This document shows, piece after piece, positions 1-8,028 of a DNA stretch of 64,000 nucleotides. The position numbers were made by a program, and so were the translations under genes. The stretch spans positions 41,026 to 105,025 of the forward strand of contig DCHR01000008.1 of assembly GCA_002315375.1 (NCBI GenBank), in the 5' to 3' direction. Below the pieces are notes generated by a model. That model was not told the DNA's origin, did no database searches, and saw nothing but the letters and a program-made list of their open reading frames with translations. How positions within the stretch are numbered: the stretch's first letter is position 1; every line of letters starts with the position of its first letter. The stretch comes from Treponema sp. UBA1747 (GTDB taxonomy: Bacteria; Spirochaetota; Spirochaetia; Treponematales; Treponemataceae).

Positions 1-97
1 TCACCAGAGAGCTGTTTCCTTTTTTTTCCATTTGTACATAAGTAGAAAAAAGCATATTTATATCTTTACAAAAAACTTCAAATTCTGAATTCTCCAT
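1..97 (-). CDS. Partial hypothetical protein (N-terminus only, runs off the window)
   Basis: A reading frame starts with ATG at 97-95 on the minus strand and stays open to the window edge (about 32 codons, beginning MENSEFEVFCKDINMLF). A good Shine-Dalgarno sequence (AAGGA) lies 8 nt before the ATG. The frame starts 17 bp after the stop of the phosphoesterase gene, so the two are probably co-transcribed. The visible part has no signal peptide and no motif that I recognise, so no function is given. Confidence 0.55.
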   Translation of the reverse strand, partial: MENSEFEVFCKDINMLFSTYVQMEKKGNSSLV

Positions 98-114
98 GTT
101 TATTTTCCTTATTA

Positions 115-813
115 TTACTTTATTACGACGTTTTCAGATTTCTCTGTATCCACAATCCCATACACATTTCTTTCCGGTGAATCCAGAAAAACAAGCTTCT
201 TTCCGCCAGGCATTTCATGAACCCGGTCTTCTTCAAAAATTTCTGTGTGGCCCACAACCTGGTTCACATTCAGATATTCTGCAAGTTCCTTCAGGCTTTC
301 ACTTCTGATTTCCAGAGGATCAAATCCCACAAGGTCAGACCCCCGAATACCCAAAGAATCATATTTCTGTTCATGAAACAGTCTGTTTAATTCTTCTATT
401 ATTCCAGCTGAAAATTCCTGCATTCCCTGAGTCATCATCCAGTTGGCAGCAAAACCTGCATGAGAAAACAGCCAGTCTTTTTCAAAATAAGCAAAATCTA
501 TCAGAGCGGAATTATCATCTATTACTTTTTTTATTTCCCCCTGACGGTCGGCATGCTCTCGTGCCATTCCTTCAATAAGATAACAGAAATCATGATTTCC
601 AATAAGCACTTTTACTTTGTCCGGATTTTTCTTTTTAAGTTCCAGAATATTCAGAAAATTGGAAAACTGGTCGTCAAAAGAAAAACCTGCAATAGTCCCG
701 TGGTCAAAATAGTCACCTAAAAAAATAACCTTATCAACCGAATCAAATAATTTGACTGCAGTTTCATAAGGCTGAGGATTTCCATGACTGTCGGGTAAAG
801 CTAAAATTTTCAT
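115..813 (-). CDS. Calcineurin-like metallophosphoesterase
   Basis: This is a 232-residue cytoplasmic protein with the metal-ligand motifs of the calcineurin-like phosphoesterase fold in the expected order: D8-x-H10, G33-D34-x-x-D37-H38, G72-N73-H74-D75, then FSHAG and VVGHTE histidine motifs. The family hydrolyses phosphomono- or diesters with a dinuclear metal centre; the substrate cannot be told from sequence. The start ATG is followed directly by the beta strand that carries the first ligand, so it is likely correct. I see no Shine-Dalgarno sequence; a TATAGA hexamer lies 5 nt before the ATG. A terminator (896-926) separates it from the upstream gene, so it is probably transcribed separately. 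Confidence 0.85.
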   Translation of the reverse strand: MKILALPDSHGNPQPYETAVKLFDSVDKVIFLGDYFDHGTIAGFSFDDQFSNFLNILELKKKNPDKVKVLIGNHDFCYLIEGMAREHADRQGEIKKVIDDNSALIDFAYFEKDWLFSHAGFAANWMMTQGMQEFSAGIIEELNRLFHEQKYDSLGIRGSDLVGFDPLEIRSESLKELAEYLNVNQVVGHTEIFEEDRVHEMPGGKKLVFLDSPERNVYGIVDTEKSENVVIK

Positions 814-895
814 CTTTTTCTATATCTTACTTTATTTTTCATAATATGAGAAAGACTGGTTTCGCCAGGCACAACCAGACTTCCTCCCCAAAAAA

Positions 896-926
896 GAAAC
901 CATCCGGAAAAGATCCGGATGGTTTC
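896..926 (-). terminator. Rho-independent terminator
   Basis: A perfect 12-bp stem (GAAACCATCCGG / CCGGATGGTTTC) with a 7-nt loop. Read on the minus strand it is followed by TTTTTT. It would stop transcripts coming from the DGQHR-domain gene and the repeat region before the phosphoesterase gene. Confidence 0.85.
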
Positions 927-951
927 ACTAATTCCTGATGATTGTAGGGTT

Positions 952-1022
952 TTATGAGTTAAAAAGTAGGTCTCCACCTTGAACGTCATTCCTGGTTCTT
1001 ATGAGTTAAAAAGTAGGTCTCC
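952..1022. repeat. Two direct copies of a 24-bp repeat
   Basis: The same 24 bases (starting TTATGAGTTAAAAAG and ending TAGGTCTCC) occur at 952-975 and 999-1022. Both copies are preceded by a diverged stretch beginning ATTCCTG, so the true unit is longer and degenerate. On the minus strand the copies lie downstream of the DGQHR gene and just before the terminator. Two copies and a 23-nt gap are too little to call CRISPR. Confidence 0.8.
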
Positions 1023-1098
1023 GCCAGGGGTTGGTTCATCATCAAGATATTTATAATATAGGTGTGTGATTAAGGTTTGTCAATTTTTCTTTAATCAC

Positions 1099-1383
1099 CT
1101 AATCTAGTTTTTCTACCACAATCACCTGAGATTCAACTGTTTTGCCGGTTCTCAGAATTGCAGTAAGCCTGTGCTGACCGTCCAGTAGTTTACCGTCATA
1201 CTGAATCTGAAGAATACTGTTTTTTTTATCCCACTTTCCATTTTCAATCAGGGAAATAAAATATTTTACTCTGTTTACATTGCGGGGTCTGTTATCAACA
1301 TTTGTTTTTAACAGCGCCTCAGCAATTTCAGGAGTAATCATTCTTTCTTCGATTCGTACAAATTTAAAGTTCCCGGAACGCAT
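1099..1383 (-). CDS. Small ParB/Srx-like DGQHR-domain protein
   Basis: This 94-residue protein carries the motif D68-G69-Q70-H71-R72-L73-T74-A75, typical of the ParB/sulfiredoxin-like fold, where it binds nucleotide. Larger phage and genomic-island relatives that I recall continue for 200 or more residues after this motif. Here the protein stops about 20 residues later, so it is either a minimal stand-alone domain or a truncated relic. A strong ribosome-binding site (AGGAG) lies 7 nt before the ATG, which argues that it is still translated. A two-copy repeat and a terminator follow it. Its target is unknown; a DNA-binding or NTP-dependent role is only inferred. Confidence 0.6.
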   Translation of the reverse strand: MRSGNFKFVRIEERMITPEIAEALLKTNVDNRPRNVNRVKYFISLIENGKWDKKNSILQIQYDGKLLDGQHRLTAILRTGKTVESQVIVVEKLD

Positions 1384-1413
1384 AATTTCTCCTGAAATAA
1401 TAGCAGCTATTTT

Positions 1414-2268
1414 TTATTCCTTTTTCTCTTCCTGAATTTTCTTGTATTTTGCTACAGCTTCAGGTTTCAAAATATCGTTTTCATCGGGAACTTCAATAAG
1501 GTCTTCCGGCTGAATAAAAACTGCATTTTCAAAATCAGCAAAATCTTTATAAAATGTAATGTAATTTCCGTCCTTATCAACCGGCCTGATTCCATGACTG
1601 GTTCCTAAATATGAATCTCTTTCTGTATACTGGAAAACTGTACTCTGAACACGTACTTCCTCAGCATCCAAATCAGTACACAGACTGATAAAACTAAGTC
1701 TTATATAATCTCCGGTTTCCGGATTTTTTAAAATGCTTACACAAACAGAATCATAGAAACTCTCCACATAATTTCCCCAGCAGTCTTTTGATATCCCTTT
1801 TGTACGAATAGTTCCATCCTCATCCCGGTAAAGGCCTTCTTCCTCCATTCTGAATTCTTCATCGTAATCAATGTATTCAACTCTTTCGAAGGATTCTTTT
1901 TCACTTCTTCTGGCCCACAGCGAGGCTTCGTTGAAATCGTCATCAAAGGCCGCAGCATAAACAGAAAAAGGAACCGGAGACTTTTCGAACTGTGACAGGT
2001 TTTCTATAAACATTTCACGGGCATAATGCTCTCCGTCGAAAGATATAATTCTTCCGTCTGATTCAATGCTGACTGTCTCCAGATTATTCTGAATCCAGTT
2101 TTTCACCTCTTCTTTCAAAGCCTTTACTTCTTCACTTTCACATTCAGGAAAAGCACAAACAACAAGAGCTCCATAATCTGGAGAAACAATATTTGTCATT
2201 TCTGAAACTTTTTCTAAATCATACATTTCATCTTTTGATACTGACGAATACCATTCAAAATTTTTCAT
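1414..2268 (-). CDS. Hypothetical acidic protein
   Basis: This is a 284-residue, strongly acidic protein with no signal peptide, no membrane segment and no motif that I recognise. Asp/Glu-rich stretches and many aromatic residues suggest a soluble cytoplasmic protein. An AGAGG ribosome-binding site lies 8 nt before the ATG at 2268. It lies 30 bp upstream of the DGQHR-domain gene on the same strand, so the two are likely co-transcribed. I cannot assign a function. Confidence 0.65.
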   Translation of the reverse strand: MKNFEWYSSVSKDEMYDLEKVSEMTNIVSPDYGALVVCAFPECESEEVKALKEEVKNWIQNNLETVSIESDGRIISFDGEHYAREMFIENLSQFEKSPVPFSVYAAAFDDDFNEASLWARRSEKESFERVEYIDYDEEFRMEEEGLYRDEDGTIRTKGISKDCWGNYVESFYDSVCVSILKNPETGDYIRLSFISLCTDLDAEEVRVQSTVFQYTERDSYLGTSHGIRPVDKDGNYITFYKDFADFENAVFIQPEDLIEVPDENDILKPEAVAKYKKIQEEKKE

Positions 2269-2340
2269 TTAAATACCTCTTATATTTTTCTTATAATTAA
2301 ATATAGATTTGAAAAGAGGCTTGTCAGTTTTTTTTGAGAT

Positions 2341-2709
2341 TTAATCTACCACAGCGTCCAGTTCGTCGTCCTGGCCTTCCACTGTGAGGATAACGGCATT
2401 TGGCAGGCAGGCGGCAAAGTCACCTGGGCGGGAAAGCTTTCCCATAAAGATACAGTTTTTATTTTCGCAGGCAGATTCAGTTACCCATGCCTGCCCGTCT
2501 TTTATTGTCACTTTTGTGTGGCCTATTACGCCTTCAAAATCAAGTTGTCTGTCAGTGTTCAAAGGATAAACGAATTTCCCTGATGGAGTTTTTACGGAAA
2601 GTTCAGCGCCCGCAGTTTTTTTCTTTCCCGCAAAGACAAAGGCTCCTGCAACACATACTGCGAAAATCAGAATGAAAACAATGTCGAAAAATTTGATTCT
2701 GTTTTTCAC
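2341..2709 (-). CDS. NusG domain II-containing membrane-anchored protein
   Basis: This 122-residue protein has an N-terminal membrane anchor (about residues 8-27) followed by an extracytoplasmic domain resembling the NusG_II family, including the Cys pair in ACENKNC and the run GKLSRPGDFAACLPN typical of that family. It is unrelated in role to transcription factor NusG. Such proteins are usually encoded beside ApbE and Gx-transporter genes, as here: its start overlaps the end of apbE by 4 bp (2706-2709), so the two are translationally coupled. The likely role is in extracytoplasmic flavin or electron-transfer chemistry. That is inferred from neighbours, not from the protein itself. Confidence 0.75.
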   Translation of the reverse strand: MKNRIKFFDIVFILIFAVCVAGAFVFAGKKKTAGAELSVKTPSGKFVYPLNTDRQLDFEGVIGHTKVTIKDGQAWVTESACENKNCIFMGKLSRPGDFAACLPNAVILTVEGQDDELDAVVD

Positions 2710-3794
2710 AATGTTCCCCTCGGACTTTTCCCGCCCTGAATAAAACTGATTTCCCTTCCCTGAGAATCGCCGATAAAAGCCACTTTATTTTTCAGGTTTT
2801 CGGTTGCAAAAACTCCGCCGTCTTTATGAATAAAAACAAGTCCTATCTCAGTTCTGAAAAGTGTCTGGAACTCTCCCAGTTTTTTCAGAGACTCTTCCTG
2901 ACCCATTACAAAGCAGGCGGTACTCAAAGCATCGGCCGCAGTACTTTTCTTGCAGATTACGGTCACAGAGGCCAGATCGTTTTCCACAGGGAAGCCTGTT
3001 TTCGGATCAAAAATGTGGTGATATTTTTTTCCATCTTTCTCAAAAAATCTTTCATAAACACCGCTGGTAACAACAGAAACTTCATCTGAGCTTACTTTCA
3101 AAAGAGGTGTCCCTGTCGGGTTCTCCGGATTTTTGATTCCCACAGTCCAAAGTTTTCCGTCTTCTTTTTTTCCGTAACAGTAAATATTTCCGCCTAAATC
3201 GACAATTGCTTTCCGCACATTCCGCTCTTTCAGAATTTCAGCAACCGCATCAGCCGCATAACCTTTTGCAACAGCACCAAAGTTTATACTCATGCCTTTT
3301 TCAAGAATGCACCAGCTGACGCCGTCTTCTGCAAAGTGCATGCGTTCATTTCCGATTTTTTCCAGAGCCACAGAAAGTTCATCAGCTTCCGGCACTCTTG
3401 CATGGTCAGTGTTAATTCCCCAAAGCTGGATTACAGGGTCAGCAGTAATATCAAAAGCGCCGCCGGATATTTCTGAAACAAGAGAACTCACTTCCAGAAT
3501 GTCCAGCACATCTTCTGAAATCTGAACAGGGCCATTCCCTGCCCCGCGGTTAATTTTACTTACATAAGATTCCGGAATAGTAACGCTGAACTGCTGTTCC
3601 AGATTATCAAGACGATCAAAAATTTCTTTATAAAGTTTTTCTGTTCCGTCGTCATAAAGATTTACAGAAAAAACTGTGTCCATGCACATATGAACCTGAG
3701 GAGGCAAAACTTTTTCTTTGCAGGAAACTGAAAGAATACAGACAGCGCCTAAAATTACTCCTGAAAGCCACGATACTTTTTTCATCTTGTCCAA
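2706..3794 (-). CDS. apbE: FAD:protein FMN transferase (ApbE), lipoprotein
   Basis: This 362-residue protein has a lipoprotein signal peptide (ILSVSC, Cys at about 25) and the ApbE fold: an MCMDTVFSV start of the domain, SGGAFDITADPVIQLWG, NFGAVAKGYAADAV and DLGGNIYCYG, then the C-terminal THIFDP-like motif HHIFDPKTGFPV and the DALSTACFVMG metal/FAD motif. The family moves FMN from FAD onto a Thr of target flavoproteins outside the membrane. In treponemes, ApbE-like lipoproteins have also been described as FAD pyrophosphatases, so both activities are possible. The gene overlaps the upstream Gx gene by 13 bp and the downstream NusG_II gene by 4 bp, forming a tight three-gene operon. Confidence 0.9.
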   Translation of the reverse strand: MDKMKKVSWLSGVILGAVCILSVSCKEKVLPPQVHMCMDTVFSVNLYDDGTEKLYKEIFDRLDNLEQQFSVTIPESYVSKINRGAGNGPVQISEDVLDILEVSSLVSEISGGAFDITADPVIQLWGINTDHARVPEADELSVALEKIGNERMHFAEDGVSWCILEKGMSINFGAVAKGYAADAVAEILKERNVRKAIVDLGGNIYCYGKKEDGKLWTVGIKNPENPTGTPLLKVSSDEVSVVTSGVYERFFEKDGKKYHHIFDPKTGFPVENDLASVTVICKKSTAADALSTACFVMGQEESLKKLGEFQTLFRTEIGLVFIHKDGGVFATENLKNKVAFIGDSQGREISFIQGGKSPRGTL

Positions 3795-4921
3795 ACCTCC
3801 AGAAGTTTTTTATCCACTACCGAAACCAGTGCCGAAACTTTTCTGTCTTTTTTAACTTCAACTTTTTCTTCAGTCAGCTGTGCCACAGTACTGAAAACCC
3901 TTTCCATAAAGATTCCGAATTTTCCCGGCAGCTTCATATTTTTGTCTACGGCACTCTGACTCATAAAAACCATGGCACAAAGTTTTCCGCTTCGCAAAAG
4001 ACCTGCTTCCATGGCACCCCAGGTGATGTTCCATTTTCCCAGAGTGAAAAGTATTTTTCCGTAAGGAGTCAGCAGGCTCAAAACTGTAACACTCAAAATT
4101 ATGATGATACTTGGGAGCAACCGGATTTTCTTTTTCTTTATGAAAACAATTACTGCGAAAACAACCATGAGGCTGTAAACGAGAATCAAATTTTTTGTAA
4201 AGGAAGTTACAAGAATTCCTGCCAGAGCCAGAAGTAAAAATATTATGGGCGCCTTTCCGGTGTTGCGGCCTTCGCTCACGCTCATTCCTTCAGCCACAGA
4301 AACTGTTGCAGCCACAGTTTCTGTGGTAGCCACATTTCCTGTGGCTCCGGAACTGCCTGTGGCAGGGCCTTCACCCCGGGGCGCAGTTTCGCTTTCAGCA
4401 ACTGCCTTAAGCCACTCAGAATTTTCTTCAAAAATATTTGCAACCAGTCCCAGAAGAAAACTCGTTGCAAAACTGATTGTCAGAAGAAGCGGTGCAATGT
4501 AGCGGACACTGTCACCGAACATAATGAAATAAGCGCACAAAAGTTGGGCGGCATTATTCAGAAGTCCGCCTGCCATACTGATTCCAATCCAGCTGACAAA
4601 GGAATGCTTTGCAGTCTTTGGTCTGAAAGCAGAATAAACTGCCATCATTCCGAATCCTGAAGCAAGGCTTCCTGCCAGAGAAAATAAAAAAATATAAGAA
4701 AAAAGTGTTCCGCTTACAATGGCCTGAAGCAGAACCTTTAAAAGAATCAGTAAAGAACTTTCCTTCCGTGTCATGTAAGCAAAGCTCAGCATTATCGGAA
4801 GGTTTGCCAGTCCCAGACGGAAAAACGGAACCGGCTTTGGAATTGCAGTTTCTACTACAGAAAGAAAAAAGCACAATGCCGCAAAAAAGGAAAGTTTCTT
4901 TAAGTCCACACTTTTGTTCAT
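3782..4921 (-). CDS. Gx transporter family protein fused to an EcfT/CbiQ-like C-terminal region
   Basis: From the ATG at 4921 the protein is 379 residues. Residues 1 to about 170 form a multi-helix membrane domain like the Gx transporter family (also annotated heptaprenyl diphosphate synthase component I), with the run KPVPFFRLGLANLPIM. Residues about 171-225 are a Ser/Thr/Ala/Gly-rich linker. Residues about 226-379 add further membrane helices and a tail resembling an energy-coupling T component. The start at 4921 is chosen because TAAAAT lies 7 nt before it; an upstream in-frame ATG at 4957 has no ribosome-binding site. With ApbE and the NusG_II protein this suggests a flavin or quinone-precursor membrane module; the substrate is unknown. 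Confidence 0.72.
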   Translation of the reverse strand: MNKSVDLKKLSFFAALCFFLSVVETAIPKPVPFFRLGLANLPIMLSFAYMTRKESSLLILLKVLLQAIVSGTLFSYIFLFSLAGSLASGFGMMAVYSAFRPKTAKHSFVSWIGISMAGGLLNNAAQLLCAYFIMFGDSVRYIAPLLLTISFATSFLLGLVANIFEENSEWLKAVAESETAPRGEGPATGSSGATGNVATTETVAATVSVAEGMSVSEGRNTGKAPIIFLLLALAGILVTSFTKNLILVYSLMVVFAVIVFIKKKKIRLLPSIIIILSVTVLSLLTPYGKILFTLGKWNITWGAMEAGLLRSGKLCAMVFMSQSAVDKNMKLPGKFGIFMERVFSTVAQLTEEKVEVKKDRKVSALVSVVDKKLLEVWTR

Positions 4922-5006
4922 CTTTTCCATTTTACCACGTATCGTGCTTTTTATCACGAACCCTCCCAGGGTGCAAATTAAATGTATGTTTTAATTAAAC
5001 GTACCT

Positions 5007-6524
5007 TTATTTTTTGCGTGCCCATTCCAGATAGAATTCCATCTTCTCGTCAGGAATTCTGTTTTCTGGTTCTGCTTCAGTTTTGAAATTCATGATGCAT
5101 GGAGTTTCGTCTGAATAGTTTTTCCATTCAGGCAAAGCCTTTCCTTCAGGATCTGTGTCCTTTCCGTTTGGATCCAGATTCTTGATGAAGTTACACAGGT
5201 AGTTGCACATCTTTCTGGAAAGATCGTAATACTTTCCGTCAAAAGGACGCCAGCACTTTGCCAGGGTTTCAAAGAAGAACCACAGGTCACTTGAATGGAA
5301 AGCACCAGGTTCATCTCCTCCAGGCATGTAAGGTCCGAATTCATAGATCCAGCTTTTACTTTTCAGACCGCTCGATTTACGAAGTCTGGTAAATGCAATG
5401 TTTCCAAGTTCTACAGAATTGAATCTTGTAGGATCTTTATCATCCCTGCACATTCCCGCACCCCCGGGAGCCTTCATAAGTTCCAGGAACCGGTCCGCAT
5501 CACTTCCATAAACTTCCCTCGCCTTTGCTTCAAACTCTTCTTTTGAAGAAGCTGTAAGTTCCCCAAAGAATTCATTGTCAGTCCAGCCGTGAAGCATAGG
5601 CACGTCTATGAAGGTATTTTCCTTTATTGCAGCTTCTACACCTGTACGAGTGATATCATTACCAGTAAGACCGAACCACATTTTCTGGAAACTGTCATTT
5701 GTATCACGAACCTTTTCCCAGGAAAGTGACTTTGCTTCATCAATGTTTTTTACACCCAGAGCTTTCAGGAATTCTTCACTCTGTTTTTCCGCAAGTTCCG
5801 TTGGAAAATTGAAATGGTCGATATAAGGATTTTTAAAATATCCGCTTTCAACAACAGCACCCTTTATGTATTTTTTGTTTTCAGGGTAATTCATCTGTGT
5901 CATAACGCTTCCGCCTCCGGCACTCTGTCCCCCGATTACAATATGTTCCGGATCACCGCCAAAGGCTGCAATATTTTCATAAACCCATTTAAGGGCAAAA
6001 GCCTGGTCACGGCTTCCGATATTTTTTTCTACAGAATTTCCATCTGCATCTTTTTCGGTTGAAGAAAAGAAACCAAATACATTCAGACGGTAATTGATGG
6101 TAACCACAACAATTCCGCGGCGGGCAATCCGTTCTCCATCGAATTCCATTTCTGCACTGTTGCCCCACTGAAGTCCACCGCCGTAAATCCAGAAATAAAC
6201 CGGCAGTTTTTCACTTTTATCTTTTGCAGGAGTCCATACATTCAGAGTAAGACAATCTTCATCCATTGGAATTGTTTTATCAACATTCCATTCCAGATCA
6301 TAAATGTTACTGATTCCAGGCTGTGGTTTTGTCTGACACGGAATAGGACCGAAAGTAAAACAGTCACGTACACCATCCCAGCCTTCATGGGGCTGTGGAG
6401 CCCTCCAGCGAAGTTTTCCAACCGGTGGCTGGCAATATGGAATACCTTTATATGCAATAATTCTTGGATCTGCCGCAGGAATTCCGCGGATTTTTCCCTG
6501 TGCAACTTCTGTTTCTTTAATCAT
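5007..6524 (-). CDS. Type B carboxylesterase
   Basis: This 505-residue alpha/beta hydrolase of the carboxylesterase B family contains the usual N-terminal GIPYCQPPVGKLRW motif, the DCLTLNVW motif, the oxyanion-hole run YGGGLQWG and the nucleophile elbow GGQSAGGGSV. The acid and His regions follow in the C-terminal half (GAFHSSDLWFFF). I see no signal peptide, so it is probably cytoplasmic. The ATG at 6524 is preferred over an in-frame ATG 16 codons upstream because a strong ribosome-binding site (AGGAG) sits 7 nt before it. The family hydrolyses esters of various acids, and gut relatives often act on plant-derived esters; the actual substrate is not visible. Confidence 0.88.
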   Translation of the reverse strand: MIKETEVAQGKIRGIPAADPRIIAYKGIPYCQPPVGKLRWRAPQPHEGWDGVRDCFTFGPIPCQTKPQPGISNIYDLEWNVDKTIPMDEDCLTLNVWTPAKDKSEKLPVYFWIYGGGLQWGNSAEMEFDGERIARRGIVVVTINYRLNVFGFFSSTEKDADGNSVEKNIGSRDQAFALKWVYENIAAFGGDPEHIVIGGQSAGGGSVMTQMNYPENKKYIKGAVVESGYFKNPYIDHFNFPTELAEKQSEEFLKALGVKNIDEAKSLSWEKVRDTNDSFQKMWFGLTGNDITRTGVEAAIKENTFIDVPMLHGWTDNEFFGELTASSKEEFEAKAREVYGSDADRFLELMKAPGGAGMCRDDKDPTRFNSVELGNIAFTRLRKSSGLKSKSWIYEFGPYMPGGDEPGAFHSSDLWFFFETLAKCWRPFDGKYYDLSRKMCNYLCNFIKNLDPNGKDTDPEGKALPEWKNYSDETPCIMNFKTEAEPENRIPDEKMEFYLEWARKK

Positions 6525-6623
6525 AGTAAATCTCCTGTATATTATAGTAAAACCTTTTACATATTCCGCCATCAGTTGATTTTCTTACTTGCATTCTGAC
6601 AATTCCCGACTTACCATATTTAT

Positions 6624-7409
6624 ATGAAAAAGCTTCTTTTTGCTCTGCCCGTTTTAATTGCCGGATTATTCTTTTTTTCCTGTGTCAGTTCCGAACAGGA
6701 ATCCACTCCCGTTGAGGAAAAAACTGATACTGAAGAAACAACCGAAGAAATCCAGGAACCTGAACCCACGATTTCTTATGAATACAAAATAATCACAGAA
6801 TCTGACAATACTTATTACCTTGATTCCGAAATTCATTATCCTCAATTCCCGAATAATGATTCTTTGAACAAAGCAGTAGAAAACTCTCTTCTGGAAACTT
6901 ACAGAAGAGTCCTCCAGACTGCAAAAACCGATTGGGAAGAAGAAAATGAAGCCCGCCGTATGAGTCTCGCAGAACAGCCGGATTCTGAATCTTCTGATTA
7001 TATAATGCCTGCTTTTGAATACTTCGGAAGTCTTGAACAGATTGCAGAAACTGATTCTTTGCTAAGCCTTACCTTTGATGAATACACATACCTTGGCGGA
7101 GCTCACGGTTCCCCATGCATCGTAACCCTGAATTATTCAAAAGAAGAAAACAGACCTGTTTCAATCAGCGAAGTAACTGGAATGACTCTGGATGAAATTT
7201 CTTACCTTTGTTATGACGTTCTCCTGGAAAGACTTTCTTCAGACGGATTCACAGACCTTCAGTGGCTCCAGACAGGAACAGAACCAGTACCTGAAAACTT
7301 CAGCACCTTCGCCCTGACTGAAGACGGAAAATATTTCATCGTTTATTTCAATCCGTATCAGGTAGCCCCATATGCCTACGGAACTCTTTCCGTTATGATA
7401 GAATTGTAA
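6624..7409 (+). CDS. Lipoprotein with DUF4163/DUF3298 (RsiV-like) domains
   Basis: This 261-residue protein starts with a lipoprotein signal (MKKLLFALPVLIAGLFFFSC, Cys20) and an acidic linker. The body resembles the DUF4163-DUF3298 pair seen in RsiV and PdaC-like envelope proteins: YLDSEIHYPQFPN, then FDEYTYLGGAHGSP and a C-terminal FNPYQVAPYAYGTLSV. In the family these domains bind lysozyme or act near peptidoglycan; here no anti-sigma or deacetylase domain is attached. No ribosome-binding site is visible, but TACCAT ends 6 nt before the ATG, so a leaderless transcript is possible. The next gene starts 2 bp after the stop, so they are probably co-transcribed. Confidence 0.75.
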   Translation: MKKLLFALPVLIAGLFFFSCVSSEQESTPVEEKTDTEETTEEIQEPEPTISYEYKIITESDNTYYLDSEIHYPQFPNNDSLNKAVENSLLETYRRVLQTAKTDWEEENEARRMSLAEQPDSESSDYIMPAFEYFGSLEQIAETDSLLSLTFDEYTYLGGAHGSPCIVTLNYSKEENRPVSISEVTGMTLDEISYLCYDVLLERLSSDGFTDLQWLQTGTEPVPENFSTFALTEDGKYFIVYFNPYQVAPYAYGTLSVMIEL

Positions 7410-7410
7410 T

Positions 7411-7818
7411 ATGAAAGTACTTGTTATAGACGGACAGGGCGGCGGCATGGGTTCGCAGCTTGTAGAAAACCTAAGGAAGAAATTCCCCGATGCTGAAATC
7501 ACTGCAGTCGGAACCAATACTGTAGCAACTCAGTCAATGCTGAAGGCCGGTGCTCATCACGCAGCCACAGGTGAAAACGCAGTAATTGTCGGGGCCCGCA
7601 CCGCAGATATTATTACCGGTCCGATCGGCATTGTAATTGCAGATTCTCTTTATGGAGAAATCACTCCAAAAATGGCACTTGCTGTTTCACAGAGCAGCGC
7701 AGAACGGGTTCTTATTCCGATGAATGTCTGCTCAAACTTTATTGTTGGAGTTGAAAAAGTTCCCGCTGCAAAACTGATTGAAGCCGCAATGGAACACATT
7801 TCAGCTTTATCAAAATAA
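7411..7818 (+). CDS. DUF3842 family protein
   Basis: This 135-residue cytoplasmic protein matches the DUF3842 family, which starts with a glycine-rich nucleotide-binding-like turn (VIDGQGGGMGSQLVENL) followed by TNTVATQSMLKAGA, GENA and GPIGIVIADSLYGEITPKMA. The family is conserved in Firmicutes and spirochaetes and has no assigned function. The Rossmann-like N-terminus suggests a dinucleotide or nucleotide ligand, as inference only. It begins 2 bp after the upstream lipoprotein gene and is followed by a terminator at 7899-7930, before the lar operon. Confidence 0.85.
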   Translation: MKVLVIDGQGGGMGSQLVENLRKKFPDAEITAVGTNTVATQSMLKAGAHHAATGENAVIVGARTADIITGPIGIVIADSLYGEITPKMALAVSQSSAERVLIPMNVCSNFIVGVEKVPAAKLIEAAMEHISALSK

Positions 7819-7898
7819 TGAAACAATAAAGTCTATTTGACGGTTTCTTTATTTCCATTTAAAATTAAACCATAAACTTCCGGATGAACCGGTAGTTT

Positions 7899-7930
7899 GA
7901 AGACAGAAGTCTTCGCCTTTATTTTGTTTT
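7899..7930 (+). terminator. Rho-independent terminator after the DUF3842 gene
   Basis: A 6-bp stem GAAGAC / GTCTTC with an AGAA tetraloop at 7899-7914, followed by a T-rich tail (GCCTTTATTTTGTTTT). A further imperfect stem (AAACTTCCGG with CCGGTAGTTT) lies just upstream. It separates the DUF3842 transcript from the lar operon. Confidence 0.65.
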
Positions 7931-7959
7931 GAACTCATAATTTCTACAATGATAGTCAG

Positions 7960-8009
7960 AAGGCTGTCTTTATTCGTCAGATGACGGGTAAGACAGCCTT
8001 ATTGTTTTT
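7960..8009 (+). terminator. Leader terminator or attenuator immediately upstream of larE
   Basis: A perfect 11-bp stem, AAGGCTGTCTT (7960-7970) with AAGACAGCCTT (7990-8000), is followed by ATTGTTTTT. The loop itself contains a nested 5-bp stem (CGTCA / TGACG). The larE start codon is only 20 nt beyond the T run. A TACAAT hexamer at 7945-7950 would start transcription right before the stem. It may therefore act as a regulated leader of the lar-nickel operon rather than a simple end terminator. Confidence 0.7.
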
Positions 8010-8028
8010 AAATTATTCGGGAATACAA

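Noticed and set aside
952..1022. Possible CRISPR array
   Set aside because: Only two copies, a 23-nt gap between identical cores, a degenerate upstream part and no cas genes. This does not meet the pattern of a CRISPR array.
115..1022. Type III toxin-antitoxin locus
   Set aside because: The gene after the terminator is a clear metallophosphoesterase, not a ToxN-like protein, and two repeats are fewer than usual. Kept only as a low-weight finding on layout.
4984..5004. Near-palindrome GTATGTTTTAATTAAACGTAC between the esterase and the Gx operon
   Set aside because: It resembles one end of the element at 60356 (AATTAAACGTA), but there is no second end and no internal arm. It is too short to call a mobile element or operator.
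6525..6572. Longer N-terminus for the carboxylesterase
   Set aside because: The added 16 residues are not part of the family fold, and the strong ribosome-binding site points to the ATG at 6524.
7819..8028. NiCo or other known riboswitch before larE
   Set aside because: I could not find the conserved core of the NiCo class or of any other class I know. Only the terminator-shaped hairpin is supported.
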